Assembly (NCBI GenBank): GCA_949710005.1
Contig: OX453272.1
Location: 5,208,173-5,272,172 of the forward strand
Reading direction: 5' to 3'
DNA: 64,000 bases
From: Ricordea florida
Taxonomy: Eukaryota > Cnidaria > Anthozoa > Corallimorpharia > Ricordeidae
This document shows, piece after piece, positions 1 through 12,200 of the stretch; position 1 is the first letter of the stretch; each line of letters starts with the position of its first letter. Position numbers and translations under genes: made by a program. The notes below the pieces were generated by a model. It saw only the letters and a list, made by a program, of their open reading frames with translations. It was not told where the DNA came from and made no database searches.

Positions 1-2078
1 CGCCATTTTGAAAAAGCAACTCCGAATATACCCTGGCAAAGAGGTTCGTTTAGCTGCCATGTTGAAAAGTTCGTCGCCAGGATCCGTGGAAAGCCAGTAT
101 TACGGCTTTAGGCACGCTAATCATACCTGCATTTCAACATACACCTGACTTCAGTTTTAAAAGATTTCGAGTGCCAAATGTTCTAATTTGGCGCCCAAGG
201 AAGCGAAAAATAAGAAACTGTAGATAGTCTAGATCAGTAGAAAGACAAAGTTTAACAGCTTAACAGTTGGAGAAAATGAACAATCAACATTGTTCTAGTG
301 AATTAATAAGAGACCAACGCTCTCCCAAGATATAATACTAATGAAATGTTTTTGCCGTGTTTAATCTCAAAAGATGCCCTACAACCTTAAGTGACTAAGG
401 AATTTATTTTTACACGAGTGAACCTTTTTTCGCGCCATTTGCGGGACAGCCGTTTGCGCGGGATCGAATAGAGAGCGCAAAAAAGGCAAGGGAAGGAAAC
501 TGAAGATGTTTTGTCTCGTGGTACTACAGTGCTGTGGTTAATACCAGATCAAGAACCAACTCTCTTCTATTGAAGAAAGAGTGCGTTCGCCGTTTTAACA
601 TGCGGAAAACAATTAACACACGCCGACGCGTATCTTTGAATTACACGGAAATTTGACTGTAAATTCATGACGGAAAAAAAAAGAAGGTAATGATAGCTTC
701 AGCTCTCTTCTGAATTATACCATGACATTCGTTTTTTGCTTTCATCCTCCCAACCAACATGAGATGGTTGTACAAGCCGAGTTGTCCGAGTTGAATCTTT
801 TCGTAAAATTAATGCGCACTTTTTAATAACCAGTGAATACAAAGTTTAATTTTGAGCTAGAGACGATAATGCGAAGAAAGTTATTTGACAGCTTAGATCG
901 TGAAATCAGATACTGAGAAAGAAAAAAGTAAATTTAGAGCTTTCATATCGAGAACAAATTATGCGGTTATTTTCAACACGGAATTAACCAAAGACAGCCA
1001 CAATTGTGGAACACTACTTGCCCTCAGGGTACTTTGTCAAGCGCCACCATAATGCAGTCAGTGAGAGATTAAACAAAAACTTGACAACTGCCATGTTGTT
1101 AAAGCGCAGTGACTCAGTCAGAATGTAAAATCTTGTCGCAAATGTTGCTTCCAACTGTCTGGCATGAAATCAGTTACAAGAACGATATAGAATTACTTAA
1201 GGGATTTTGCTCAGTAGTAAGGGTGTCATTCGTCCTTTTTATGCTAGACTAGTTTTTTTAAGAGACAGGAGTTTATAATGCCTGTTTTAAGAAAAATAAG
1301 GACCATTTTTGGTGAAATAACCTGTTCCCATGACAACTTGATGATTCGTGAAACATCACTGAGGGGAGACGAGAAATAAAACAGCTCTCTGAAATAACAA
1401 GCTTTTTCCTGTTGTTATCTGAAAAGGTAATCTTAGCTTTGTTCGTCTGTCTTTTTCTGATTGAGTTCCTTTATTTTTAGCTGAGGATTGTTAACCGACA
1501 GATGAGAAACAATCTTTTAACAGCTTTGTTACATTGAAAAAAGCCACCTTAATTTGGGTTCACACTAGAGAGCAAACTGCAAACTAACTTCGCATGGCCC
1601 ACACAATACAATTAAATGAGCTAGAACATTCTAACTTCGGTAAAGTTTGTTCCGGACGAACTATAGATAATAAAACTCTTTTACTCTGCTCTTTTACCTT
1701 CATACATATCTTGTGTTTCGATGCTCCGTGTAAAGCTTAGGGGAAATATGGGAACTTGTAGCTGTACTTGTGACGCAGGTCGCTGCTTGGGATTCACTAA
1801 GTGATTCAATAAACTCGCCGGCTTTACGTACAAAATCGTAGTGGAAAGACCAACCCACTTTCGCTAGTATCAACATTTCTCGGCCGGTTTCCCCAATTAG
1901 AACATACATGTAAAAGTCGCATTTCACATCCCTGCCGTTTTAAAATTTATTTTTTTTTATTAAGGCTGAAAGCTTTTATAGCAACAGTGGGAATGGATAA
2001 CCTGCCTTAATCCTTTATATCGATCACGGGTGAAATTTCTGACACTTGCATAACCTTGTTGTATGCCTGAATTATATG
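1..2078. other. Non-coding AT-rich region, no gene recognised
   Basis: No open frame here shows a recognisable domain or plausible exon series. The left edge begins with a CGCCATTTTG motif that resembles a YY1 site, a type often found near metazoan promoters, so the 5' end of a gene could lie just outside the window. This is only a suggestion. A short open frame on the minus strand (1700-1927) follows an AG acceptor-like site, but no compatible donor was found in the candidate gene upstream of it. Confidence 0.4.
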
Positions 2079-2338
2079 AGGCCCTGCCAGGGGGGGGGGG
2101 GGGGTCCCAGGTCGCTTGTCGGAATTTTAAAATGCCTCGTGTCGGCGTTTTGTCAAGGCTTCACGTCGCTGTCGGAAATTAAGGGACAACTACTTCAGTT
2201 CTTTGTCACTAATTCTCGGCTTTGATGTCGCTGTCGACACTTTTTAATAGAATGGCAGTCGTTTGTCGCTATTTCATTTGGTCGCTGTCGCTACTTTTCG
2301 GCCCGTGTCGCTTGTCGGAATTTACCCTGGCAGGGCCT
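2079..2338. mobile_element. MITE-like element with inverted termini and TTATATG flanks
   Basis: The ends are inverted copies of AGGCCCTGCCAGGG. The flanks carry a direct repeat TTATATG (2072-2078 and 2340-2346), consistent with a target-site duplication. The 260-bp interior is rich in GTCGCTGTCG-like motifs on one strand and contains no coding sequence. A G homopolymer of about 14 lies directly inside the left terminus. The size, termini and flanks fit a non-autonomous DNA transposon, possibly hAT-related. Family assignment is inference. Confidence 0.7.
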
Positions 2339-2425
2339 CTTATATGGCTTTAACTGAGTGATTTAAATGAGAAATTCAGACATGGACCCGAAATAAATGT
2401 GAAAATGTTCTCTGCTTGTTATTAA

Positions 2426-2965
2426 CTATCGCTGCCCGTGAAAAATAGAAAGTGAGGGTATGTTATCCTTGTGGTAAGAATGTACCGCTTGAGTGATCCG
2501 GTTGTAGTTTGTCTGATATGTTAATTTCCTAGCTGTATCGAAAACTGCAGTCTCGTCAAGCCTTCTTACACCTCCCAGAAAGTCACCACCACCAAAAGTT
2601 GAGTTAACTTGATTTGAGATCATAATAATAAATTTGTAACTCGTAAAACAACTTGAAAGTTTCCTAAACACCTAACTTTCGAAACTAAAACTCACGCCGG
2701 GTTACATGATTATATGCGAAGCTCCATTTTCGTGTTTATATTCCCTATGCGCGGGTAAAAGATCACTCTGTTAGACTGCGTACTTGTAAACCTGGCTCTC
2801 ACCTCATGGAGGCATGCTACCCAATAACAGACATGTTGAGTTTCTTTTCTCTAACCTACCTTGTGTCTTGTGAGGCGCCCTCTTCCATGCTCTGTTGTGG
2901 ATCTTGGATAATGAAGAGCACTGCACAACAATTGTAGTCACTACAAACCACAATATTTCCTTCAT
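2426..2965 (-). CDS. Candidate small secreted protein (two exons, unrecognised)
   Basis: Exon 1 is 2860-2965 and exon 2 is 2426-2607, both on the minus strand, with a 252-bp intron. Exon 1 starts at an ATG with G at -3 and encodes a hydrophobic N-terminus (MKEILWFVVTTIVVQCSS) that looks like a signal peptide, then basic residues (HNRAWKRAPHK). It ends at a good donor (CAAG|GTAGGT). The acceptor (ATCAAG|TT) restores the same phase, giving a protein of about 95 aa. Exon 2 contains TFGGGDFLGGVRRLDE and ends at a stop. I do not recognise the family; a secreted peptide precursor or orphan protein is possible. The polypyrimidine tract at the acceptor is weak, so the model may be fortuitous. Confidence 0.33.
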
Positions 2966-5481
2966 GTCAGGAGCTTGAAGGCAAGTCCTCGACGTACACC
3001 AGAAATACCTCTTAACTATTGTTATTTACGCCATCTCGGATGTTCTGAAAGCAACATTGCAACGAAGTTAAACAAGTTTTCTGAGCGAGTCAGATGAAAG
3101 GCGAGATAATTTTTCCGCGTTAGTACTCAATCACTTTGTATTTAAATGATCTCTATGTGCTTAGCTGCAGCGCGTTCCCAGTGGAATGCAGTTATTTGTT
3201 ATGTAAATCGCTTTTGCGCAGCTACTGATTATTACGCAAATTAATACGTAATTGTACTTGTTTGAATTCAAGAGGTCTTCTACTTCTCGTTTTATTCTGG
3301 CACGAAAAAGTATCCAGAGTAACTGTCAAACGGTGGGCAAGTTTTCCCCGTCTTACAAAATTTGTTACTTTGTCTTTTTTCTTTCTCAAAACTGAGCAAC
3401 TTTTAACTTTGTAAGTATGATAGGTATGAAATGTAAGACGACAAAATCCACTTGTAATAAAAAGAGAAAAAATTCACAGCAATTTAGAAGATCAGCGTGT
3501 AGAGTTCGCAAGAATATTGGCACCTAAGTTAACAAAATGTTTTTGCATTTTTGATTTAATGTAGATTGAACAACAAACTGTACATCAAATGTCTTTTTAT
3601 AGCAAGAAAAAAGGTTATAAGGTTTCATTTAGCTAATAAATTTCAAATTTTCATAATTTTTTATCAGGAAAAGAAATCATTTTTTTGAACTGCTTTGGTC
3701 GTTAGCAAATAGAAATAAAGTGCTGCAAAACGGTGTGGTCTCGAGAAAAAGTCTTAAGTCTTACAACCGGTTACAGATTTAAGAACCCTCACTGATGGTT
3801 GCTAGGCGATGTATAACGACAGAATTACTTCTTAGAAGGGTTTTTTAATTTCACCTTGAATTGTTTGTAGGAGAAATTTTCTATTTACTCAACTGCTCCT
3901 TCTTTGAACCGTGCGAGTTTATTTTTTAGCTGTAGTGGGGGTTTTACGTTAATTGAATCTCAGATTAGCTCCCAACCATCTTAACACCAAGACATGCAAA
4001 TTGAATGTAGTACCAATTTACACTCAGCCTTTCATTTCCAAAGTCAAACCTTAAGACATACAAGGTGGAATTAAATTTTAACCCTCTTACTCTCAGAGTC
4101 AGACCTTTGATTGAGTCACACTCAGCCTCATTAGTTCTTACTTTACACCCATTCACTCTTAGAGCTGAATCTTGGGGCACACAATTTCATTTCAGCTTTA
4201 AGCAGTTTCTCTCCCTATGTCAATATGTCAAAACTTTGAGTAGTAGTGTGGCACTATCTTAAAATCCTCTCACTTTAAGAGTCAAACCTGACTGAGTCAT
4301 AACATTGTGATCCTAGCTTATAATTCTTTCGTTCTCTGACCCAAGACGCTCAAACTTTGAATAACACAATGTGACTCTGGCTTCATTACAGTCTTTTGCT
4401 CTCAGAGCCAAATCTTGAGTTTCAATTTCATTTCAACTTTGATCATACATTGCTGAAAGCTCAACCTTGCCGTGAATTTATTTAACAGTCGATCGAAATA
4501 CCAAACCCCAACCCAGCCAGAAAATATAAATGAGTTAAAGTAAACGAGATTTGCTAACGCAAAGATGTATGAGGTTTTCAAGTCCTCGACGTTTCGGCTT
4601 TGCCATATCGCCATTATCAAGAGTACAAATGAGAAGGTAAGGTTGGAATTTTAATAAACTACAACAGGTCAGACAATCATTGTGGGATACGATATGAAAG
4701 CGTGATTTAAGGGCCTCAAACTGTGCGCTTTTCGGCCGGCTCGTGAATCCCGTGGATTCGCGAGGTATTGGAATGGTGGGTCAGAAATGTCACCGATCAA
4801 GGGTAACAAAAGAAACATCGGAGCCAATAGTAACTTTGGATTCAGTTCCATGTATTGAACGATCGTCCTGCAGTTTCGTTCTGGCGGTAGCTTATCACAG
4901 CTATCGTACTTATCACGTGATCGGGCACGAGTTCATAAGGCACCAAATCCGGGTTACAAGAAGCAGAAGCCATTTTGACTGCTTGGACATATTTATTTGC
5001 ACCGGAACAAAATATAGTCATTCGCGCTCAAGAAAGATAACCTAAACCGTGTTGCATCAAACGCTTGCAAGACATTTGTGCCTTAAGAAAATACTATACA
5101 TTCCTTAATGTTGCTGACTTTTAAGTTAACATTTTATCCACGAGTTCACCATAAGAAAGCTTTGATTTTGATCTGTCAGTCAAGAACACCGTACTCTGTG
5201 CTTAGGCTTTCGCCCCAGTCATGTAAACGAGTACCGGCAATTTAAGGCTGCGGAAAACCTGGGATGGACTGGCATTTGTCAGGGGAAGTTGTATGGCATG
5301 CTATAGACCTTCACTGTAAATCCAGGATTTGTGGGCCTCCTGTGGTCCGAGTTCCCTTTCATCTTACATCTTGGAATGAGGAAAAGCTCGACTATCAAAA
5401 TAACCGGTACCAGTTATGACGTCACTGTTTCAGCTCTTTGTAACCTGCATGGAGAGAAACTTACCGTGAACACTAAACAAC
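2966..5481. other. Intergenic region with degenerate tandem-like repeats
   Basis: No coding exon was identified. From about 3965 to 4450 a motif resembling 'CTCTCAGAGTCAAACCTTGA...GTCACA' recurs about five times at roughly 100-bp spacing with strong divergence, suggesting an old tandem repeat. Several open frames between 4669 and 5045 lack any family resemblance. The sequence just upstream of 5482 presumably holds the promoter and 5'UTR of the prolyl hydroxylase gene, but no TATA box stands out. Confidence 0.4.
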
Positions 5482-7364
5482 ATGGCTTCGGGACTTCTGT
5501 CATTTTCCTTTATAATTTGGGCTTTAACGACTCTTTTCCGCCTTTCTAACTCTGAAATATTTACGGCTTTGACTCATATGACAGATTTTGTCAGTATGGA
5601 ACAATCGTTGCTTTCCGCTTTGGAGGAATACGTGCAATTTGACCCCGCTTCTCCGGCGGACGTAAAGCGGTTTGCAAACAGCGTTAAAAAACACATTGGA
5701 CGCATCAATGAAGAAGACATGGAACTGTTCTTAGGCCACCCAGTTAACTCTTATTTACTCGTGCGGCGATTTTACAAGGAGTGGAAAGAAATTATAACCA
5801 AAGTGAATGAATTAGTTCCTCAAGGACGAGGTAAGTTTTATACTATTTCATTACTATTTCAAGGTTTATGACAGCAAACATTTTCTTTGTTTTACGTTTT
5901 CCGTCCTCTGAACGTACAAACTAAATGACCTTTGGTCACTTATTACTAGAATCTGCAGATAAACAGTTTTATGGTACGTGCATTGTTTCACGCATTTCAC
6001 TAGAAATCTTTGTAGTCTTGTTTCTGATTGGCCAAGAAAAAAGCCAATCTCCTTGCTGGCCTTTAATGTCTCAACAAACTCTTGCTTCCATGCTCTGTGC
6101 GAAGAAATCATATGAAAACCATGAATGCGAGATGTTTGAGGGTGTTTTAACCAGAAACGTACCTTGAAGAAGTGCAACGTTCGATGTCAGTGCTGTCTTA
6201 GTTATTAATAAAAGAGTAACATAATAAATTGTAAAAAATTATTTAATTAATGCGGTTTAAAGCATTGACGTCTGCTTGACTGATTTATCAACTGAGAAAT
6301 GCATTGTCCACCTTACGGATAGAAAGATCACTCGATTTATTGATTGGCTGATTGTTTGAATAATTAATTGATTGCTTGGCAGAAAGAGTGACTTGACTAA
6401 CTGACAGACCTGAAAAGAGAATAAACTCTGAGTGTAAATTTTAGTACGACAAATTATTATTGGAGATAAGAAGAATCAACAAGACAAAGCAAAATGTCTT
6501 TGAACTCGGTGGGATCGACCGTCTCCCATATAACTCAGTCGAGGAGGCAACAGTAGATCTGTTCTGGACGTCGTGGTTTCAGTTCCCGGCACCGAGGTCA
6601 AATGAATTTCCTTGTTCGCCCGTGGTTCTTCTTATTCTCAATACTAAGACCAAAGCTCAGTGGGAATTTCAGAAAGTGACATACATTTTACACTAAGAAT
6701 GAATTCTCTTTTTCACTCTTCAACATATGTGTATATTGAGTGCTACGCAGCACATATTTGATATAACTGACTGACAGACTGAATTGCTTATGAAGTGATT
6801 AATTTTTTTTTTTTCAATTTATTGGGTGGTGTATCAATCAATTGATGGCTAAGTGTACTGTGAGGGAATGCTTTGTAATCCTTTGTTTTGCTTCATCAGC
6901 ATTTGTTTCACATTGGCTTCCTTTCTGATTTCACCATCTCGATCGCACCAACCCGCTTGGTCTCATTTCTCTCTCTTCTCTGCATGCTGCTTTGTTCTTA
7001 GAACTTCACGCGCTCATAGAGGAACACGAGTCGTCTTTTCCCGGGCTACAAGATCTTCATGGTTGCGTCCTAGCAATTCTTCGAATTCAAAATGTGTATC
7101 AAATAAGCGCTGAGACGATTGCCTCCGGAAAATTATCACACAAGACTCTAAGTCCTGAGCTTAACGCCGTCGATTGCCTGGAAATGGGTTACATAAACCA
7201 CGAATTGAAAAAGTACGAAGTGGCGTACGGCTGGTTTATGGAGGCCTGGAAACGACTGAGCCTATTGGACTTGGACAGTGGTTTAACAAAGAAAGATGTA
7301 CTTGAGTACTTGATTTGGGCTGAGTATAAAGTAAGAGCTCTTCCACTGTTCATGTTATTACCTT

Positions 7365-7407
<43 letters not shown>

Positions 7408-9175
7408 ACTTTATTTGAGTGTCAGCTGTATCTAGCACTGACGCACTTATAGAGGACACTGTAAAGAAGAAATGAAATCAAATTAAATCATATCAAATGT
7501 TGGTTTTTGAGGAAAGGGAAAAACCGGAGTACCCGGAGAAAAACCTCTCTGAGCAGAGTGGAGAACCAACAAACTCAGCCAACATATGACGCCGGCGCCC
7601 GGCGGGAATTGAACCCGGGGCACATTGGTGGAAAGCGAGCGCTCTCACCACTGCGTCAACGCTGCTTCCCTGCTTCTGTCAAAATTGTCGTAAAGTTTAA
7701 TTTTATGGCATGTAGACATACTTGTGAACAGATTGTTTTGGCAGGAGGAATTCCAGAAAAAACCGACTTGATCTCAGTGACTGTTTATCTTTGGTAGAGC
7801 TTTATGTGAATATATACAAATTTTGTTAAAGAAATGCGACTCTCGCAAAACCTCGCAACTATACTTCCATCTTTTAAACTGTTGTTGTACTCTTGTCACC
7901 TTGAAAACGGAGCCCTTTAATTCATAAGTCATGATATTTTCATCCTACAGACAGGGAGAATTCAGGGGGCCCTTGACCACACTAACGAGCTGCTCAAGGA
8001 AGGTATGTTTCCATGAGGTAATTTATAAAATTTCACGACTATCAATAATGTCCGTGCATCTCTCAATTACCCACACATGAAAATTTACGCCACAAAACTC
8101 AGATTGGGCACCAGGCTTCTGTCAAAATTAGCGATTTCATCATACTTGATGAACAAGTCAGCGTTCTAAAATTAAATTGCGCTTTATAATTGATTAAGAG
8201 AGCTGTCAAGGGACAGAAAATGGTGCGCGTGTTTAAATACGCTGATGCAAACACGTGAGGGACTCAAATTTCAAATTTTATGTAAAGCCGACGTGAAAGT
8301 TAAAGTAAACAGTTTGGAATTTTTAAGCGCTCGCTCAAGTGTTCGCAAGAGTTAACTGATGCAAACAAAGAGGTCATATTCTATTTCTCTTATAAAACTA
8401 AGGAAAGAAACCAACGTTTATGATATAGTTGTGTTTGCATCATCTACATAGCCTGATGGAAACAAGGGCGGCGTTTTGTAACCTCTTTGAAATGTATAAT
8501 TTAAGGTTTTCTTATGCAATTAAAGTAATGTTAAAAACAAGCATGTGTGGTGGGCCAATCAGGGCGAGTGATTTTTATTTTATTTTGTAGTTTTATTAAA
8601 AAATGGTAGGATATTTTTTAGTGATTCTGAGAGGAGCACATTTGAAGTATGAGAGGAACACAAGACTTTTGTTCTTGGACTCTTTTAGATCCGGAAAACG
8701 AGGAGGCACAACAAGGCAAACTGTATTATGAGTATAAATTACAAGTAGGGGAAGATATGAAAGAGGAAGAAGACGAAGAGGAAAAAACAGCTGAAGACGC
8801 AATGCAACCTGAAGAATTTATATTACATTATGAGCAACTTTGCAGAGGTTCTGTAAATAAGGTAACTAGAAGCAAACGCGGATCTGATCCTGCCTTTCGT
8901 TCTACAGGAGGCCCACAGTAACCACAGGAGACCCACTAGGTGACATTTAAAATCCACTAAACTCGCACTCATCCATTATCTAGTCATAGTTATTACTTAT
9001 AGACAGAGGGTGGTAATGAACACCTGATGTGGCCGAATACTTCCTGGAAAACAAGCCCACAGACACGGTAGCCTCACTAAGAATAGGGTCCTGTTATTTG
9101 TCGGAAAAATTTCATTGGTCATTGCTCCCAAACACGCATTTGCCTGGGCACGAGTCAGTCGACCTAGTTTCCAGT

Positions 9176-9237
<62 letters not shown>

Positions 9238-12200
9238 CTTTCTTATCTCAGAGAGAGATGACAATCATTCCCAGTCCATTTCCTTAATTATTCTTCCCAG
9301 TCGTCTAGAGAGACGGCAAGGAAAGGGGAGGGGAGGGGAGGGGAGGGGAGGAGAGGCGCTGAGAAAAAATCTTTAAAAATATAAACATTTATTACATGGC
9401 CGGTTCCGCGAGCGGGCAAGATGAGGTGAATCCTGTGTTCTGATTGGCTACCAAACCAGGTAAGATGTTCCTATCTCGCCCGCTCGGGATTTCCCTCTTT
9501 GTCCTTCGAAACAAAGCAAAACAAAATGGCCTTATAACAAATCCTTTATTGAACAAGTTTGTTTAGTCAAGAAGGCTGGATATTGGCCTGGTTTTGCTTT
9601 TTGACCTCGACTACGTCTCGATCAATAAAAACGCAAAAAAGGAACTGGGTCAATAAGTGGTTATCTTGACCTCAGGCTTGGTGAATATCGCGTACGGCGT
9701 CTAGCTCACTAAAGAGAAACAACTGTTGCTTTATTTTTTATAGAGTCAAGCAGAACTGGACAAGTTGAGCTGCTACTACTTCAATAAGCATCCTTTACTT
9801 GTCATCAGACCTGTCAAATTAGAGATGGCCAATCTTAAACCAGACATCTTTTTGTTACATGACGTCATCAGAGATAAAGATATTGCACTAATAAAAAAAC
9901 TCGCTGCTCCCAAGGTAAGAACAAACGAAGAATTTTAGAGGCGAGTGAACCGTGTTTACCGATAGGATCCCTTTACTAAGGTTTTAAAAGAAGGATTCAG
10001 TTATAACTTATTTTCACTATAATTTCAGCTAAAGAGAGCCTACGTCACCAACAGGTACACAGGAAATCTGGAGTTCGCGGACTATAGAATCAGTAAAAGG
10101 TACACGAAAAATAGAGCGTATGCACATGACGTCACGGCAGCCATGTTGGTGTCCCAAACTCATCCTCCAGGAACTGAATTATATTCTTATGCAAACATCT
10201 TCTTTTGTTTCCGTTAAAAACATGGCTGCTGATTAAGTGATTGAATAGGCCCTATACGGTTGCTGGTAGTGTTAAATAGCATAGTATTAAAAATGTGCCA
10301 AAAAATGCACTTGCCATCCATATTTGCACTCGAGAGATAAGCTTAATCCTTTCTCTAAACTCGCTTTTCCACGAAAATATGGAGACTCGTTTTAAACCCG
10401 ATGAACAGTGCAATTTTTTATGCACGGAAGCTTTTTCTCCCGTAAAACTTAAAAACTACATTCTAGTTTGGAGTCTTTATGAAAGATTTTTGAGCGTGAC
10501 TTTTTGAGTCCGATAAAACCTCGATACACGTTTTCTTGGTTCTGAGGAGCCACTCCCGTGTAACAAAATACCAAAATAATTTTCCTGCATTACGTATCAG
10601 CCTTCTATTTAACAAATGCTTCAAGGTAGTGTACATTTGATCTCAGTGCGTGGCTGGAAGATTATGAAAGTGATGTTGTTTCTCGACTGAGTTTGCAATT
10701 GGAGGCCTTAACAGGATTATCGACTGCCCGGAATCATAGCGAAGCACTGCAGGTTAGTAAGGTGGCGAATATATGAACGCGTGCACTCCAACCTTTCACA
10801 CTGATACTGTATTTGTCATTCCGAGGCTGCATTGTGCGAAGGAATGGGTCGACGTTTGTATATTGCAGGGAATTGGGTAAATCAAACGAATTGATAACGT
10901 AAGTTATACCACCATAAGGTAAAAGGGAGGTGCTGACGCTTCGAGCGTTAGCCCTTCGTCGGGGCTATCCCCACAATATTTGTATATTGCAGGAAGCAGT
11001 GTTGGCGAGCAGGCTTGGCACAGTGGTGAGAGCGCTCGCCTTCCACCAATGTGTCCCAGGTTCGATTCCCGGCTCGGCGTCATATGTGGGCTGAGTTTGT
11101 TGATTCTCTACTCTGTTCCTAGGGGTTTTCCTCCGGGTACTCCGGTTTTCCCCTCTCCCCAAAAACCAACATTTGATTTGATTTGATTTATGCGCATATG
11201 ATTATGCACATAGAATATGCGCAATATTGCATTCTGGTAGTGTTTTTAGGGACGCCCCTGATCACTAAAAGAGAATTTTACTTCTGCTAGCCAAAATGTA
11301 CATGCACAGAAACGCTCTAAAACAATAACGAGTTTCACTGTTTCACCAATCCCTTAAATGCATGAGTGTTCTGTGTAGAATTTAAAAAGTACCAAGAAAA
11401 ATATACTTAATTCTTTATTTACTGCTACAAACGTTTTGTCCTTAAAGTTAGATTCTTAACACGTTTATTCTGCCATTGTACAATGAAGGGTTCCAAAATT
11501 TCAAAAATGTTTTTATCATTATCATTTTTTCTCAGGTTGTTAACTACGGTATTGGAGGTCAATATGAACCCCATCTGGATCACGCACTGGTAAATACATA
11601 CAGATATTTTTTCCTAATTGATTACAAAAAAACCTTAATAAAATCGATAATCAAGAAGCCGAACAGTACCATTCCCTCTCCTCTACTTTATTTTTCTAGT
11701 TCTCTTTATTATTGACTAAATCTCAGTTGGACGCTTTCCATATATATAGACACGAGAATTCTCATTTGAGTTTCAGAAAATTTTCCATGTAAAAGTAATG
11801 CTCAGTAATTTTTCCCGGAAAATGAGGTCAAACTTGCCGAGAAAAACGAAATTTTCTTAATTTACTCCCGAGAAATAGCGTTTCATTCGATTAGTCCAAT
11901 TTAAATTAAATGGTGCGCTTCGAAACTAATTCCAGCTTTTGGGCTTCGTTAAAAATTCCCTAAGCAGACCTTAAGAGACTCATGACGTTCCAAAATTTCC
12001 GAAAGAGTTAGTCTGACGAAAGTCCCAATTTTATCATGTTTGTTTCATTTCAGACAAAGAAATCAGCTATCTTTAGAATGGGCATGCGCAACAGAATTGC
12101 CACCGTTTTAATCTATGTAAGTACTAATACTATAGCGGAACCTTAAATAAAAATTGAACCCAATTCCTTACCATAAATAGCTACGTATGTACGCTGCTCA

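Noticed and set aside
4743..5045. 100-codon open frame upstream of the prolyl hydroxylase gene
   Set aside because: No family resemblance, and it overlaps an antisense frame of similar quality; likely chance.
5331..5549. Open frame overlapping the prolyl hydroxylase start
   Set aside because: Different frame from the conserved P4HA N-terminus; a shadow.
11018..11070. tRNA gene
   Set aside because: Only the box A and B promoter segments are tRNA-like; four dispersed copies with the same non-tRNA body and TTGAT tail mark a SINE.
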